Source: Lentisphaerota bacterium (lineage in GTDB: Bacteria > Verrucomicrobiota > Kiritimatiellia > UBA8416 > JAFGIZ01). Taken from it: a DNA stretch of 10,448 nt. The notes under the pieces were generated by a model. That model was not told where the DNA came from, ran no database searches, and saw only the letters and a list, made by a program, of their open reading frames with translations. Position numbers and translations under genes: made by a program. Positions within the stretch are counted from its first letter, which is position 1, and every line of letters starts with the position of its first letter. Below are positions 1-6,189 of the stretch, one piece after another. The stretch is from positions 1 through 10,448 of the forward strand of contig JAFGIZ010000228.1 in assembly GCA_016929365.1 (NCBI GenBank), read 5' to 3'.

Positions 1-189
1 AACGGCGTCCTCCTCGGCGAGAATACGATCCAGCGGTTCGCCGAGCCAGTGTGCGCGATGTTGCAGTTCTTCCAGCGCATCGGACGTCAGGCATCCGGAT
101 GCCACCAGCCGTTCGCTCAACCGGGCCAGTATCTCCTCGCGCATACGCGTGGGCGCGGCGTCGTCCCGATGGTCGTTGTCCGTTGTCAT
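1..189 (-). CDS. GspE/PilB-type secretion/pilus ATPase, N-terminal fragment
   Basis: This is the first 63 codons of a gene that leaves the window on the left. The readable part is a charged leader followed by a helical segment (residues 22-63) with the pattern of the MshEN/T2SSE N-terminal domain: 'LSERLVASGCLTSDALEEL', then 'LGEPLDRILAEE'. In this family the domain sits in front of the hexameric ATPase that powers pilus or pseudopilus assembly at the inner membrane. The ATG at 189 overlaps the previous stop in ATGA (186-189) and has a good Shine-Dalgarno GGAGG at 201-197, 7 bases upstream, which fixes the start. The position after secretin, PilM, PilO-like and PilP-like genes agrees with the call. 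Walker motifs lie outside the window, so a PilT-like or other MshEN-containing protein cannot be excluded. Confidence 0.68.
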   Translation of the reverse strand, partial: MTTDNDHRDDAAPTRMREEILARLSERLVASGCLTSDALEELQHRAHWLGEPLDRILAEEDAV

Positions 190-890
190 TCAGTGACCTC
201 CAGGGGTACGCCTACCTCGAGCGTGAGCGTATCATCCTCTCCCCGCGACAGCGTGACGCGCTGCCTCGTGACGCTTCCTACGGTAAACCCGTACGCACCG
301 TCGCCCTCGCTACAGAACTGCAATCCGCCCGTCGAGCGGTTTTCGATCAGGGCCAGCGTTACGCCATCGGTGCGCGTAATGGTTCCGCGATACAGCAAGA
401 CGGTCTTTTTCGGCGGCGGTTTGGGTTTCTCCTCTGCCGCCTTTGGCGCGGGCTTTGCCGCTGCCTGCTTGGCCGCCTCGGCTTGGCGCCGTGCCTCTTG
501 TTCCGCCTTACGTCGCGCAGCTTCCTCCGCCTTGCGGCGGGCTTCCTCCGCCTTGCGGCGGGCTTCTTCCTCGGCCTTGAGGCGGGCCGCTTCTTCGGCC
601 TTGCGGCGCCGTTCCGCCTCGAGGCGCTCACGCTCCCGTTCCGCTTCCACCCAGGCTTTCAAATACGGCGAAGCAAACGGATTCTCGCGGCCGCCCGCGA
701 TTTCGGGCAGAGCCCCGCTTTCGGCCACCGCCGCCTCGGGGTCCTCTCCGCCGGGGGGAAGCGTTGGCGAAGGCGGACCCTCGCCCCAGCGCCGTATGTA
801 AAGTGTGCCCACGCCGACGAGGAGCGCGGCCAGAAGGAGAAACACGACCCGCGCGTTGATACGGAGTATCCAGCGCCAGAAGGTATCCAT
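186..890 (-). CDS. PilP/GspC-like inner-membrane protein with TolA-like charged helix
   Basis: A 234-residue bitopic protein. Residues 1-14 are a short cytoplasmic tail and 15-32 a membrane segment ('VVFLLLAALLVGVGTLYI'). Next come a Pro/Gly-rich linker (38-68), a long Lys/Ala/Glu/Arg region of EARRKAE-type heptads (about 79-150, TolA-like, probably a single rigid helix), a Lys/Pro hinge (155-162) and a C-terminal beta domain (163-234). That domain has the GspC homology-region/PilP pattern: 'LLYRGTITRTDGVTLALIE', then 'YGFTVGSVTRQRVTLSRG'. Known PilP/GspC proteins contact the periplasmic N-domains of the secretin, and that role is inferred here. The ATG at 890 is chosen because it starts just before the membrane segment, shares one base with the preceding stop (TGATG), and follows GGGAGG (903-898) by 7 bases. 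In-frame sequence further upstream is out-of-frame coding of the previous gene. PilP versus GspC identity is uncertain because the domain is short and divergent. Confidence 0.68.
   Translation of the reverse strand: MDTFWRWILRINARVVFLLLAALLVGVGTLYIRRWGEGPPSPTLPPGGEDPEAAVAESGALPEIAGGRENPFASPYLKAWVEAERERERLEAERRRKAEEAARLKAEEEARRKAEEARRKAEEAARRKAEQEARRQAEAAKQAAAKPAPKAAEEKPKPPPKKTVLLYRGTITRTDGVTLALIENRSTGGLQFCSEGDGAYGFTVGSVTRQRVTLSRGEDDTLTLEVGVPLEVTE
520..566 (-). repeat. 21-bp tandem repeat in the TolA-like segment
   Basis: The 21-base unit at 520-540 is repeated exactly at 541-561, and the identity runs on to 566 (26 matching bases at period 21). Each unit encodes seven residues, EARRKAE on the minus strand. 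The flanks continue as degenerate copies (about 468-602). The repeat keeps the frame and the heptad register, so copy-number change would lengthen or shorten the helix without a frameshift. Confidence 0.85.
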
Positions 891-1693
891 CACTCGGCCT
901 CCCTGACGTTTTCGCGGAACAGCATGCCGCCGTACACCACGTCTACCGTCAGCGGTGCCGCCCCGTCCCGCTGGGTCCGTTCGGCCAGGATATGACGCAG
1001 CGTGAAGAAAGAGCCGGGCTCCTGCAAGGCGTCCGTCAAGGCATTGAGAATAGGAAACGAACATTGCAGGACGAGCCGTACAGGGTATTCCTCGAGGATC
1101 AGCGGCGGTTGCTCGCGCAACGTCCGGCGTACAGGAGGAAGCGAATGAATGGTCTCGATGCTCTGGACGTGTGCCGCGATGGCCTGCTCAACCAGCTTGA
1201 CGGTTGTCGCCAGCTGCCACAACCGGGTCTCGGCATGCTCGTCCGTAGCGATGGCTTCCGGGATACCGAGGTCCGCGGGCAACGTGACCCCCTTTTCGCC
1301 GGCCAGTTCCTGCAAGCGGGTTCGCGCCTCGAAGAGGGCAACCTTGAAATCGATCCGGCCCTCTTCATCCTTCGGCAGGCCCTCCGAGAGCGGGGAACGG
1401 TCGCCGAACGTGTCGACATCCCGGCGAAGGGATTTCCATTCCGCCTCCAGTGTCCGCTGCAGCGTGGCTTCCCTCCGGATCCGGACGGCCAGCGGCGGGC
1501 GGCAGAAACGCGCATGAAACACAGCGCGTTCTTCATCGACGCGGGCCAACGTGGCCCGAGCCGAATCCCGCCTTTTGAGCAGCGGCCAGAGCCCGCCCGC
1601 CGCGAGCGCGATCAGCAGAACGGCCGTTAACGCGAAAATCGCCGCGATGTGCCGCCGCTGCCTCTGTGCCGGGGGTATGCTCTGTACATTCAT
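890..1693 (-). CDS. PilO/Amuc_1100-like pilus-system inner-membrane protein
   Basis: A 267-residue bitopic protein: a basic cytoplasmic N-terminus (1-15), one membrane segment (about 16-36, 'AAIFALTAVLLIALAAGG'), a helical segment (about 40-95) and a periplasmic alpha/beta region. Residues 114-185 follow the style of the Akkermansia Amuc_1100 family as I recall it: a helix with 'FEARTRLQELAGEKGVTLP', then 'LGIP', then a helix ending 'VQSIETIHSLP'. The C-terminus (203-255) alternates strands ('YPVRLVLQCSF', 'PLTVDVVYGG') like a PilN/PilO ferredoxin fold. It is shorter than Amuc_1100 (about 317 residues). The ATG at 1693 overlaps the PilM-fusion stop in ATGA (1690-1693); no strong Shine-Dalgarno is visible, so translational coupling is likely. 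A plain PilO or GspM is the alternative name. The role as a platform partner of PilN and PilP is inferred from order. Confidence 0.65.
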   Translation of the reverse strand: MNVQSIPPAQRQRRHIAAIFALTAVLLIALAAGGLWPLLKRRDSARATLARVDEERAVFHARFCRPPLAVRIRREATLQRTLEAEWKSLRRDVDTFGDRSPLSEGLPKDEEGRIDFKVALFEARTRLQELAGEKGVTLPADLGIPEAIATDEHAETRLWQLATTVKLVEQAIAAHVQSIETIHSLPPVRRTLREQPPLILEEYPVRLVLQCSFPILNALTDALQEPGSFFTLRHILAERTQRDGAAPLTVDVVYGGMLFRENVREAE

Positions 1694-3207
1694 GGCGCCA
1701 CCGGGGTCACTTCGACGGCAAACAGGCGGCAACCGGTTCCCTCCCAGAGGGCGTCGCGCGCCGCATCCGTGCGAACGCGATCGTCTCCCAGGAGGTCGGC
1801 GTCGGCCACGGCCGGATGCTCTCGCAGCACTTCGATCATCCGCCGCACCGTGGACAGGTCTTCGACCGGCGTATAACCCTCCAGGATGATCTGTGCGATC
1901 TGCGTTTCCTCGGCCGACGGTGCCGCCGTCCCCGCGCGCGGATCCTCCCCGCTCGTGCCGGCGTAGGACCGCGCGTCCGCAATGAGGGTAATCCAATCCT
2001 CCTCGTGTTTGGCCGTGCCGGCGGCTGCGATTACGGCGCGCACCAGGGCCCCGTTCCGCACCGCGATCCGCAACGGCGTCACCTGCTCCTCGAGCCGGCG
2101 GTTCAACGCTTCGTATTCCAGAAGGCGCTCACGCTGTTGCCGCTGCCTCTCGAAGGCAGCGCGGCGTTCCACCAGGGCCTGCTCGTAACGGCGCGCCTCC
2201 TTCCAGGTTCCCAGGGTCAGAACCGTACAGGTCAGCACCAGCGCGGCGCCGCTCAAGACCCAGTATTTTTTCTGCCACTTCAAGACCAGGTTTTCTCGAA
2301 TGGGGCGCGGGAGCAAGCTGAGATGCGTACGGCCTTTGCCCAGCCCCGCCAGGCCCAGGCCCAGCGCGGTGCCATAACGTTCGATTTCACGGATACCGCC
2401 TGCCCGGACCCGCTCGCCGAGGCGCTCGGTCTGCACGCCGGTAGCCCGCTCGACGCACTCCGGCAGTGTCTCCGTCAAGGCACCGCCCCCGCACAATAAC
2501 ACCCGCTTCAGGCGATAACGCGGTTCCGGGAATTGCGAACCGAAGAGATCCATCGCCTTGCGCAGCTCACCCAGCCAGCGGTCCGCCTCGTGCGGCAGCG
2601 CGTCGGCTCCCACGGGCAAACGGCGCACGAAAAAAATCTGCCGCGCGCGGCCAATACAGATTTCCGTACCGCGGTGTCCGATGTCCACACAGGCCAACAG
2701 CCCCCGCCCCCCGTGCCCGAAATGCAACATGGCATTGAACAAGGCCACGGCACCCGGCACCACGTCCACCACGCGCAGACCGATGCGGTCATGGAATTCC
2801 ACGGCGCGCAGCACCCCGTCCAGCCGCGCGACAGCCAGGCAGACGCTGCGCCGCCCCGCGAACCTTGGTTGCGTGACGCAGTCGCGCACGGTACCGCGGT
2901 CCGAGAGCGAGTCAAACGGTTCGGTTTCCGAAGCGACAATATCGGCGACCGAACGCTCGTCTCCCGGCGTGCGGAGTAACGTGCGGAGCATCAGGCCTTC
3001 GCCCCTCATCGGCACCACGCAAGGGCGCCCGCTCCAGCCGTGCTTTTCGATGAAGGAGCGAAGGACCCGCTCGCGCTCCTCCTCACGGGCCGGTAGGCGC
3101 ACCCAGTCATGCTTCCCGACCCGGACCCCCCCGGCGGCCCGTATGATCCGGACCGCCTTCGCGGCATGCGTTCCGATGTCGAGCCCTATGGCCTCGCGCT
3201 GCTTCAC
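1690..3207 (-). CDS. pilM: PilM-PilN fusion: actin-like ATPase with membrane anchor and periplasmic domain
   Basis: A 505-residue protein. Residues 5-290 are an actin-like ATPase domain of the PilM/FtsA type: phosphate-1 'IGLDIGTHAAKAV' (7-19), phosphate-2 'CVDIGHRGTEICI' (173-185), adenosine motif 'LLCGGGALTETLPE' (237-250). 'HLSLLPRPIREN' (295-306) then matches the conserved N-terminal 'INLLP' peptide of PilN. It is followed by a membrane segment (about 316-334), a coiled coil (338-378) and a periplasmic alpha/beta part (383-505). In Thermus/Pseudomonas-type systems PilM and PilN are separate and the LLP peptide docks into PilM; here they are one chain, topologically like GspL. The start is the GTG at 3207, overlapping the secretin stop in GTGA (3204-3207); it places the nucleotide-binding motif at the normal distance from the N-terminus. 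Open frame upstream of it lies within the secretin gene and is not coding. The closest named relative I recall is the Amuc_1101 family. Confidence 0.85.
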   Translation of the reverse strand: MKQREAIGLDIGTHAAKAVRIIRAAGGVRVGKHDWVRLPAREEERERVLRSFIEKHGWSGRPCVVPMRGEGLMLRTLLRTPGDERSVADIVASETEPFDSLSDRGTVRDCVTQPRFAGRRSVCLAVARLDGVLRAVEFHDRIGLRVVDVVPGAVALFNAMLHFGHGGRGLLACVDIGHRGTEICIGRARQIFFVRRLPVGADALPHEADRWLGELRKAMDLFGSQFPEPRYRLKRVLLCGGGALTETLPECVERATGVQTERLGERVRAGGIREIERYGTALGLGLAGLGKGRTHLSLLPRPIRENLVLKWQKKYWVLSGAALVLTCTVLTLGTWKEARRYEQALVERRAAFERQRQQRERLLEYEALNRRLEEQVTPLRIAVRNGALVRAVIAAAGTAKHEEDWITLIADARSYAGTSGEDPRAGTAAPSAEETQIAQIILEGYTPVEDLSTVRRMIEVLREHPAVADADLLGDDRVRTDAARDALWEGTGCRLFAVEVTPVAP

Positions 3208-5156
3208 CCGCCGCCACCCGCCGCGATCAGGGACTCCCCGCGTTCCGACATAACGGTGGCCGTCACGAAGATCAGAAGATTCTTCCGCTGTTCGGTGGTG
3301 TCGAGACGGGAAAAAAGATTCCCCAGCAGCGGAATGGAACTCAGAACGGGCGTCTTGTGCCACGTTTCCTGCGAAATCGTCGAGATCAGGCCGCCCATGA
3401 CCACCGTTTCGCCGCTTTCCACGACCACCTTGGTCTGTATCTCGCGGCGCGAAATAATGGGAAGCTTCACGACGACGCGGCTGATATCGTTCGTGACCGA
3501 CTCGTCCTGGTACGATACGAAGCCCTCCAGAACACTGATCGTCGGAATCAGCAACAGGCTGATGGTCCGCCGGTCCTCCCCGACGCTCGGCACCGCCACC
3601 AGCGTCACACCCGTTTCCTCGAGAGCCGGTTTGCCCTTGGGGATCAGAACGGTGATCGTGTACTTCTGATTATTGGCGTCAAGGAGGTTGAACGCCTGCG
3701 CCTGGAATTCCTCGTAGAAGCGCAGGTCCTCTCCGTCCCGCAGCTTGGCGGGGTTATTGTTGATCGTCGCAACACGCGGCACCGACAAGGTCCGGCTTTT
3801 GCCTGATATATCCAGGGCGTGCAGAACCGCCCGGAACATCGGTTCAGTCAGGACACCCTGGTACGTCAGGTTAAGGCCCTGTTCCGTCGTGGCGGGATTG
3901 CCCTGCCGCACTTCGCCGAATGCGCCCTGCGGACCCAGCGGCGTCGGCCCCTGGTCGTCGCTGATATAGGGCGCGTATTGCAGGATGTCGCCTTCCTGGA
4001 CCTGCGTCTGCGGGGCTTCCGCCCAGGTGCCGTCCTGCAGCACGGCCTTCTCGGACACCACCAGCGGCGAATCCAGTATCCAATCCAGCCCGATCTCCCG
4101 CAGATCCGCCGCCATCACTTCGATAAACCGGGCCTCGATCAGGACCTGCGGCGGTGTTACATCCAGGTTCTTGATAATCTCTTCGATCATCTCCAGGTTG
4201 TCGGGTGTATTTCGCGCCATCAGGGTATGCGTGTTCCGGTCCAGGTGCAGCTGGGCGCCCTCGACCGCGGGCACGAAGCGGTCAATGACTTCCTCGATAT
4301 AGCTCTTTGCGGTCGACAATTCGGTGGCGCGAAACGCAATCAAAGGCCGGTCACGGGTTGCCGGCGACGGCTTGGCGGCGTCATCCGCCCCCCAGTCGGA
4401 ACCATGGAACTGCAACCCCTTATGCAAACGGTAAATCCGGGTCTCCAGCGGCGCCGAACTGACCTTATCGGGATTCGTAATCCAGATCACGTTCTCCCCC
4501 AGGTAGAACTGCACGTCGAAATTGCGCGAGACATAGTCCAGCACCTCTCTGAGCGGCACCTTGTCCAGCTGCACGTCAAGGGCCTTGCCCTTGCCCATCC
4601 CCTGGTCCGCTATCATGTTGATGTTCGCATCGCGGGACAAGGCATCCATAATCGCCGAGAGGTCCGCGCCCTGCAGGTGGATCGATACCTCGCCGTCCAG
4701 CGCCTGGCGCATCGGTCCGGCCGGTGTCGCGTGATCCGTAACCTCCGCGTTTACGAAACGCTTCAGGCGGAACGTTTCCGGCAAGACCTCCTGCTCCAAC
4801 GCATCCGCGGTCATCTGCCCGGTCGTCAACGCCGCGTCTTCCTGGGCACGCAACAACCGCTGCTCGGCGAGGGCGCCCAGAATCTGCGTCCGCAATTCGG
4901 GCAGTCCCTCCGCCCGCGGATGCGCCGCCGCTGCCTCCACGCAGGCAATCAGCGCCTCCTCGTACCGGCCCGCGTCGAACAATGTGCGGGCTTCCGCCAG
5001 TACACCCCCCGCGTCCGCTCCATCGGCCGAGGCGGCATCGTCCTCAGCCGGCACCTCGGGCACCCCGAATTGAACGCACCCGGTCCACATCCCCAGCGTC
5101 GCCAAAAGTAAGATAAGGGACCCGCCAACTATGCGTAAATAAAAGCTCTTTTGCAT
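3204..5156 (-). CDS. Outer-membrane secretin of a type IV pilus/type II secretion-like system
   Basis: A 650-residue secretin that would form the outer-membrane channel. Residues 1-27 are a signal segment ending in a possible lipobox ('MWTGC', Cys27; Trp at -3 is unusual). A TPR-like helix pair follows at 50-100, then an N0/STN domain at 153-226 ('VSIHLQGADLSAIMDALSRD', 'VPLREVLDYVSR') and an N1-like domain at 276-334 ('TELSTAKSYIEEVIDRF', 'MIEEIIKNLDV'). The secretin core (336-640) shows 'VLIEARFIEV', 'LSVPRVATINNNPAKL', 'GETVVMGGLIS' and 'TPVLSSIPLLGNLFS', all family hallmarks. There is no AMIN domain and only one N1-type domain, so it is simpler than PilQ or GspD; it may belong with the Amuc_1098 family. 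The ATG at 5156 is chosen because the hydrophobic signal begins directly after it. It is the first gene of the minus-strand operon and has only a weak ribosome site. Confidence 0.93.
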   Translation of the reverse strand: MQKSFYLRIVGGSLILLLATLGMWTGCVQFGVPEVPAEDDAASADGADAGGVLAEARTLFDAGRYEEALIACVEAAAAHPRAEGLPELRTQILGALAEQRLLRAQEDAALTTGQMTADALEQEVLPETFRLKRFVNAEVTDHATPAGPMRQALDGEVSIHLQGADLSAIMDALSRDANINMIADQGMGKGKALDVQLDKVPLREVLDYVSRNFDVQFYLGENVIWITNPDKVSSAPLETRIYRLHKGLQFHGSDWGADDAAKPSPATRDRPLIAFRATELSTAKSYIEEVIDRFVPAVEGAQLHLDRNTHTLMARNTPDNLEMIEEIIKNLDVTPPQVLIEARFIEVMAADLREIGLDWILDSPLVVSEKAVLQDGTWAEAPQTQVQEGDILQYAPYISDDQGPTPLGPQGAFGEVRQGNPATTEQGLNLTYQGVLTEPMFRAVLHALDISGKSRTLSVPRVATINNNPAKLRDGEDLRFYEEFQAQAFNLLDANNQKYTITVLIPKGKPALEETGVTLVAVPSVGEDRRTISLLLIPTISVLEGFVSYQDESVTNDISRVVVKLPIISRREIQTKVVVESGETVVMGGLISTISQETWHKTPVLSSIPLLGNLFSRLDTTEQRKNLLIFVTATVMSERGESLIAAGGGG

Positions 5157-5466
5157 GATGAAGGTTTCTATGCACGAAACATGCCAAACCACAGAGCAGT
5201 ACTGTCTCCACTGTAAATCCTGTCTCACAAGATGTTTATAAACGCCCAAGCGCGCTTCTTCGCAACCGGGCTTTTTTCAAGCTGCATCAGGTTGTATGCA
5301 GTTCCGGGTGCATGTGCCTCGAAACTGGATACGCGTGTATGCACTTGACGGACACAGGCTTCGCGCGGGGAAACGCCGAATCGATGCAATTCGTTATGTA
5401 TGAATTAGTTAGAATCGAAACGGGAAGAATGGCGGTTTGGCACGGTTCGTGCGAATCAAGCGTGTC
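5157..5466. promoter_or_regulatory. Divergent intergenic region with ATGCA/TGCAT element cluster
   Basis: This 310-bp stretch separates the secretin operon (minus) from the beta-barrel operon (plus), and I see no gene in it. It is visibly less GC-rich than its flanks. It contains ATGCA or its complement at 5170, 5283, 5296, 5309, 5339 and 5384; the three at 5283, 5296 and 5309 are 13 bp apart in alternating orientation. The 8-mer TGTATGCA occurs at 5293-5300 and 5336-5343. Other structures are a palindrome GTTTATAAAC (5234-5243), a GCACG-GTT-CGTGC hairpin (5440-5452) and an AATTC/GAATT inverted pair (5389-5393, 5403-5407). For the plus operon only a weak -10-like TAGAAT (5410-5415) is visible, without a good -35. 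Shared regulation of both operons is inferred. Confidence 0.5.
5235..5265 (-). promoter_or_regulatory. Candidate promoter of the secretin operon
   Basis: On the minus strand, TTGCGA (5265-5260, 4 of 6 to the sigma-70 -35 consensus) and TATAAA (5240-5235) are 19 bases apart. That is a loose match with a long spacer. It would start transcription near 5228 and give a leader of about 70 bases before the secretin ATG. The -10 lies inside the palindrome GTTTATAAAC, so a -10 on the plus strand or an operator is equally possible. Confidence 0.3.
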
Positions 5467-6189
5467 ATGAAGCCACATGTATATATTAAACTCATCTGTC
5501 TGGTGGCCGCTTTAGCGGGTCCTGCGTTGGCGGAGATGCCCGGGCAACCGGATCCGCTGCTGGCGTTCAAGGCGCCCTCCGGCTGGAGCGTCGGCGCACG
5601 CTGGGATACCGGAGCACGCGATTTTGACGCGGAGTCGCGCGACCTTGATGTCGACCTTTCGCACTGGATCGCCTGGGCCGGCTATACCCCCCTTCCCTGG
5701 CTTGGTCTTTACGTCGAGGCGGGATCGAGCCGCGCGGAGCTGATCGAGGAAAAAGGAGAGCGCGGCCTGGCCGCGGGGCTGGGGGCCCGGTTCACCCTGG
5801 CCGAGTACGTGATACGGCGTTCCCCGGTTTCCGGCCGCCGCCAGTTCGTCAGTTTCGGGGGAGACGGTTTTTACCGTTACCGCGAATCCAATTTTGACAA
5901 CGCCGACTTCGATTGGACCGAATTCGGCGTGGTCCCCGAGTTCGTTTACACGGTCTATGACCCCGCCGCGCACAAGCATCGCCCGAAGGGGATGCGTTTG
6001 CGCGGCGGGCTGATCTTCGCCGATGCGGACGGCCGCTACGGCGGCGAGGACGTGGAGGCCGAACGCAACTTCGGATTTCGGGCCGGATTCGACATGCTGG
6101 GTGAATCCGGATGGTTGGGCGCGGTAACCGCGGAATTATACGGCAGCGGCGATAACGTCGTCAGCCTGGGTGTGGGGTACTACTTCTGA
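5467..6189 (+). CDS. Small outer-membrane beta-barrel protein
   Basis: A 240-residue exported protein. Residues 1-22 form a signal peptide (basic start, hydrophobic core 'LICLVAALAGPALA') with a probable cut after ALA at 22. The mature part is rich in aromatic and alternating hydrophobic strands: 'WSVGARWDTG' (40-49), 'WIAWAGYTPLPWLGLYVEAG' (67-86), 'GLAAGLGARFTLAEYV' (100-115), 'FGVVPEFVYTVY' (153-164), 'MRLRGGLIFA' (176-185), 'NFGFRAGFDM' (201-210). It ends in 'VVSLGVGYYF', a terminal-Phe strand typical of BAM-inserted barrels. Strand count suggests an 8- to 10-stranded barrel. ATG 5467 is chosen because the signal peptide begins there; an in-frame TTG at 5437 would add ten residues. No strong Shine-Dalgarno is visible. 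I do not recognise the family and assign no substrate. Its stop overlaps the next start (TGATG, 6187-6191), so it is co-translated with the lipoprotein gene. Confidence 0.72.
   Translation: MKPHVYIKLICLVAALAGPALAEMPGQPDPLLAFKAPSGWSVGARWDTGARDFDAESRDLDVDLSHWIAWAGYTPLPWLGLYVEAGSSRAELIEEKGERGLAAGLGARFTLAEYVIRRSPVSGRRQFVSFGGDGFYRYRESNFDNADFDWTEFGVVPEFVYTVYDPAAHKHRPKGMRLRGGLIFADADGRYGGEDVEAERNFGFRAGFDMLGESGWLGAVTAELYGSGDNVVSLGVGYYF

Noticed and set aside
520..566. CRISPR or mobile-element explanation of the tandem repeat
   Set aside because: The units are contiguous with no spacers, keep the reading frame and encode heptads. No CRISPR array, transposase, terminal inverted repeat, tRNA or rRNA was seen in the window.
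359..631. Minus-strand Arg/Lys/Pro-rich open frame resembling a histone-like tail protein
   Set aside because: It is an out-of-frame reading of the 21-bp repeat region of the PilP/GspC-like gene. The basic composition is an artefact of the repeat.
51..995. Long plus-strand open frame (314 residues) opposite the PilP/GspC-like gene
   Set aside because: It lies antisense to a gene with clear membrane and repeat structure. Its product is Arg/Leu/Phe-rich low-complexity sequence mirroring the EARRKAE heptads, with no start signal or domain.
992..1630. Plus-strand open frame (212 residues) opposite the Amuc_1100-like gene
   Set aside because: High-GC antisense shadow; charged composition with no signal, motif or ribosome site, and it conflicts with the coupled minus-strand operon.
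1666..2499. Plus-strand open frame (277 residues) opposite the PilM-PilN fusion
   Set aside because: Antisense to a gene with intact actin-family motifs; no recognisable domain.
3819..5111. Plus-strand open frame (430 residues) opposite the secretin
   Set aside because: Despite its length it mirrors the secretin reading frame, is rich in Arg, Gln and His as such shadows are, and has no domain or upstream signals.
5287..5478. 63-residue minus-strand open frame in the divergent region
   Set aside because: No ribosome site, no hydrophobic or conserved pattern, and it overlaps the start of the barrel gene.
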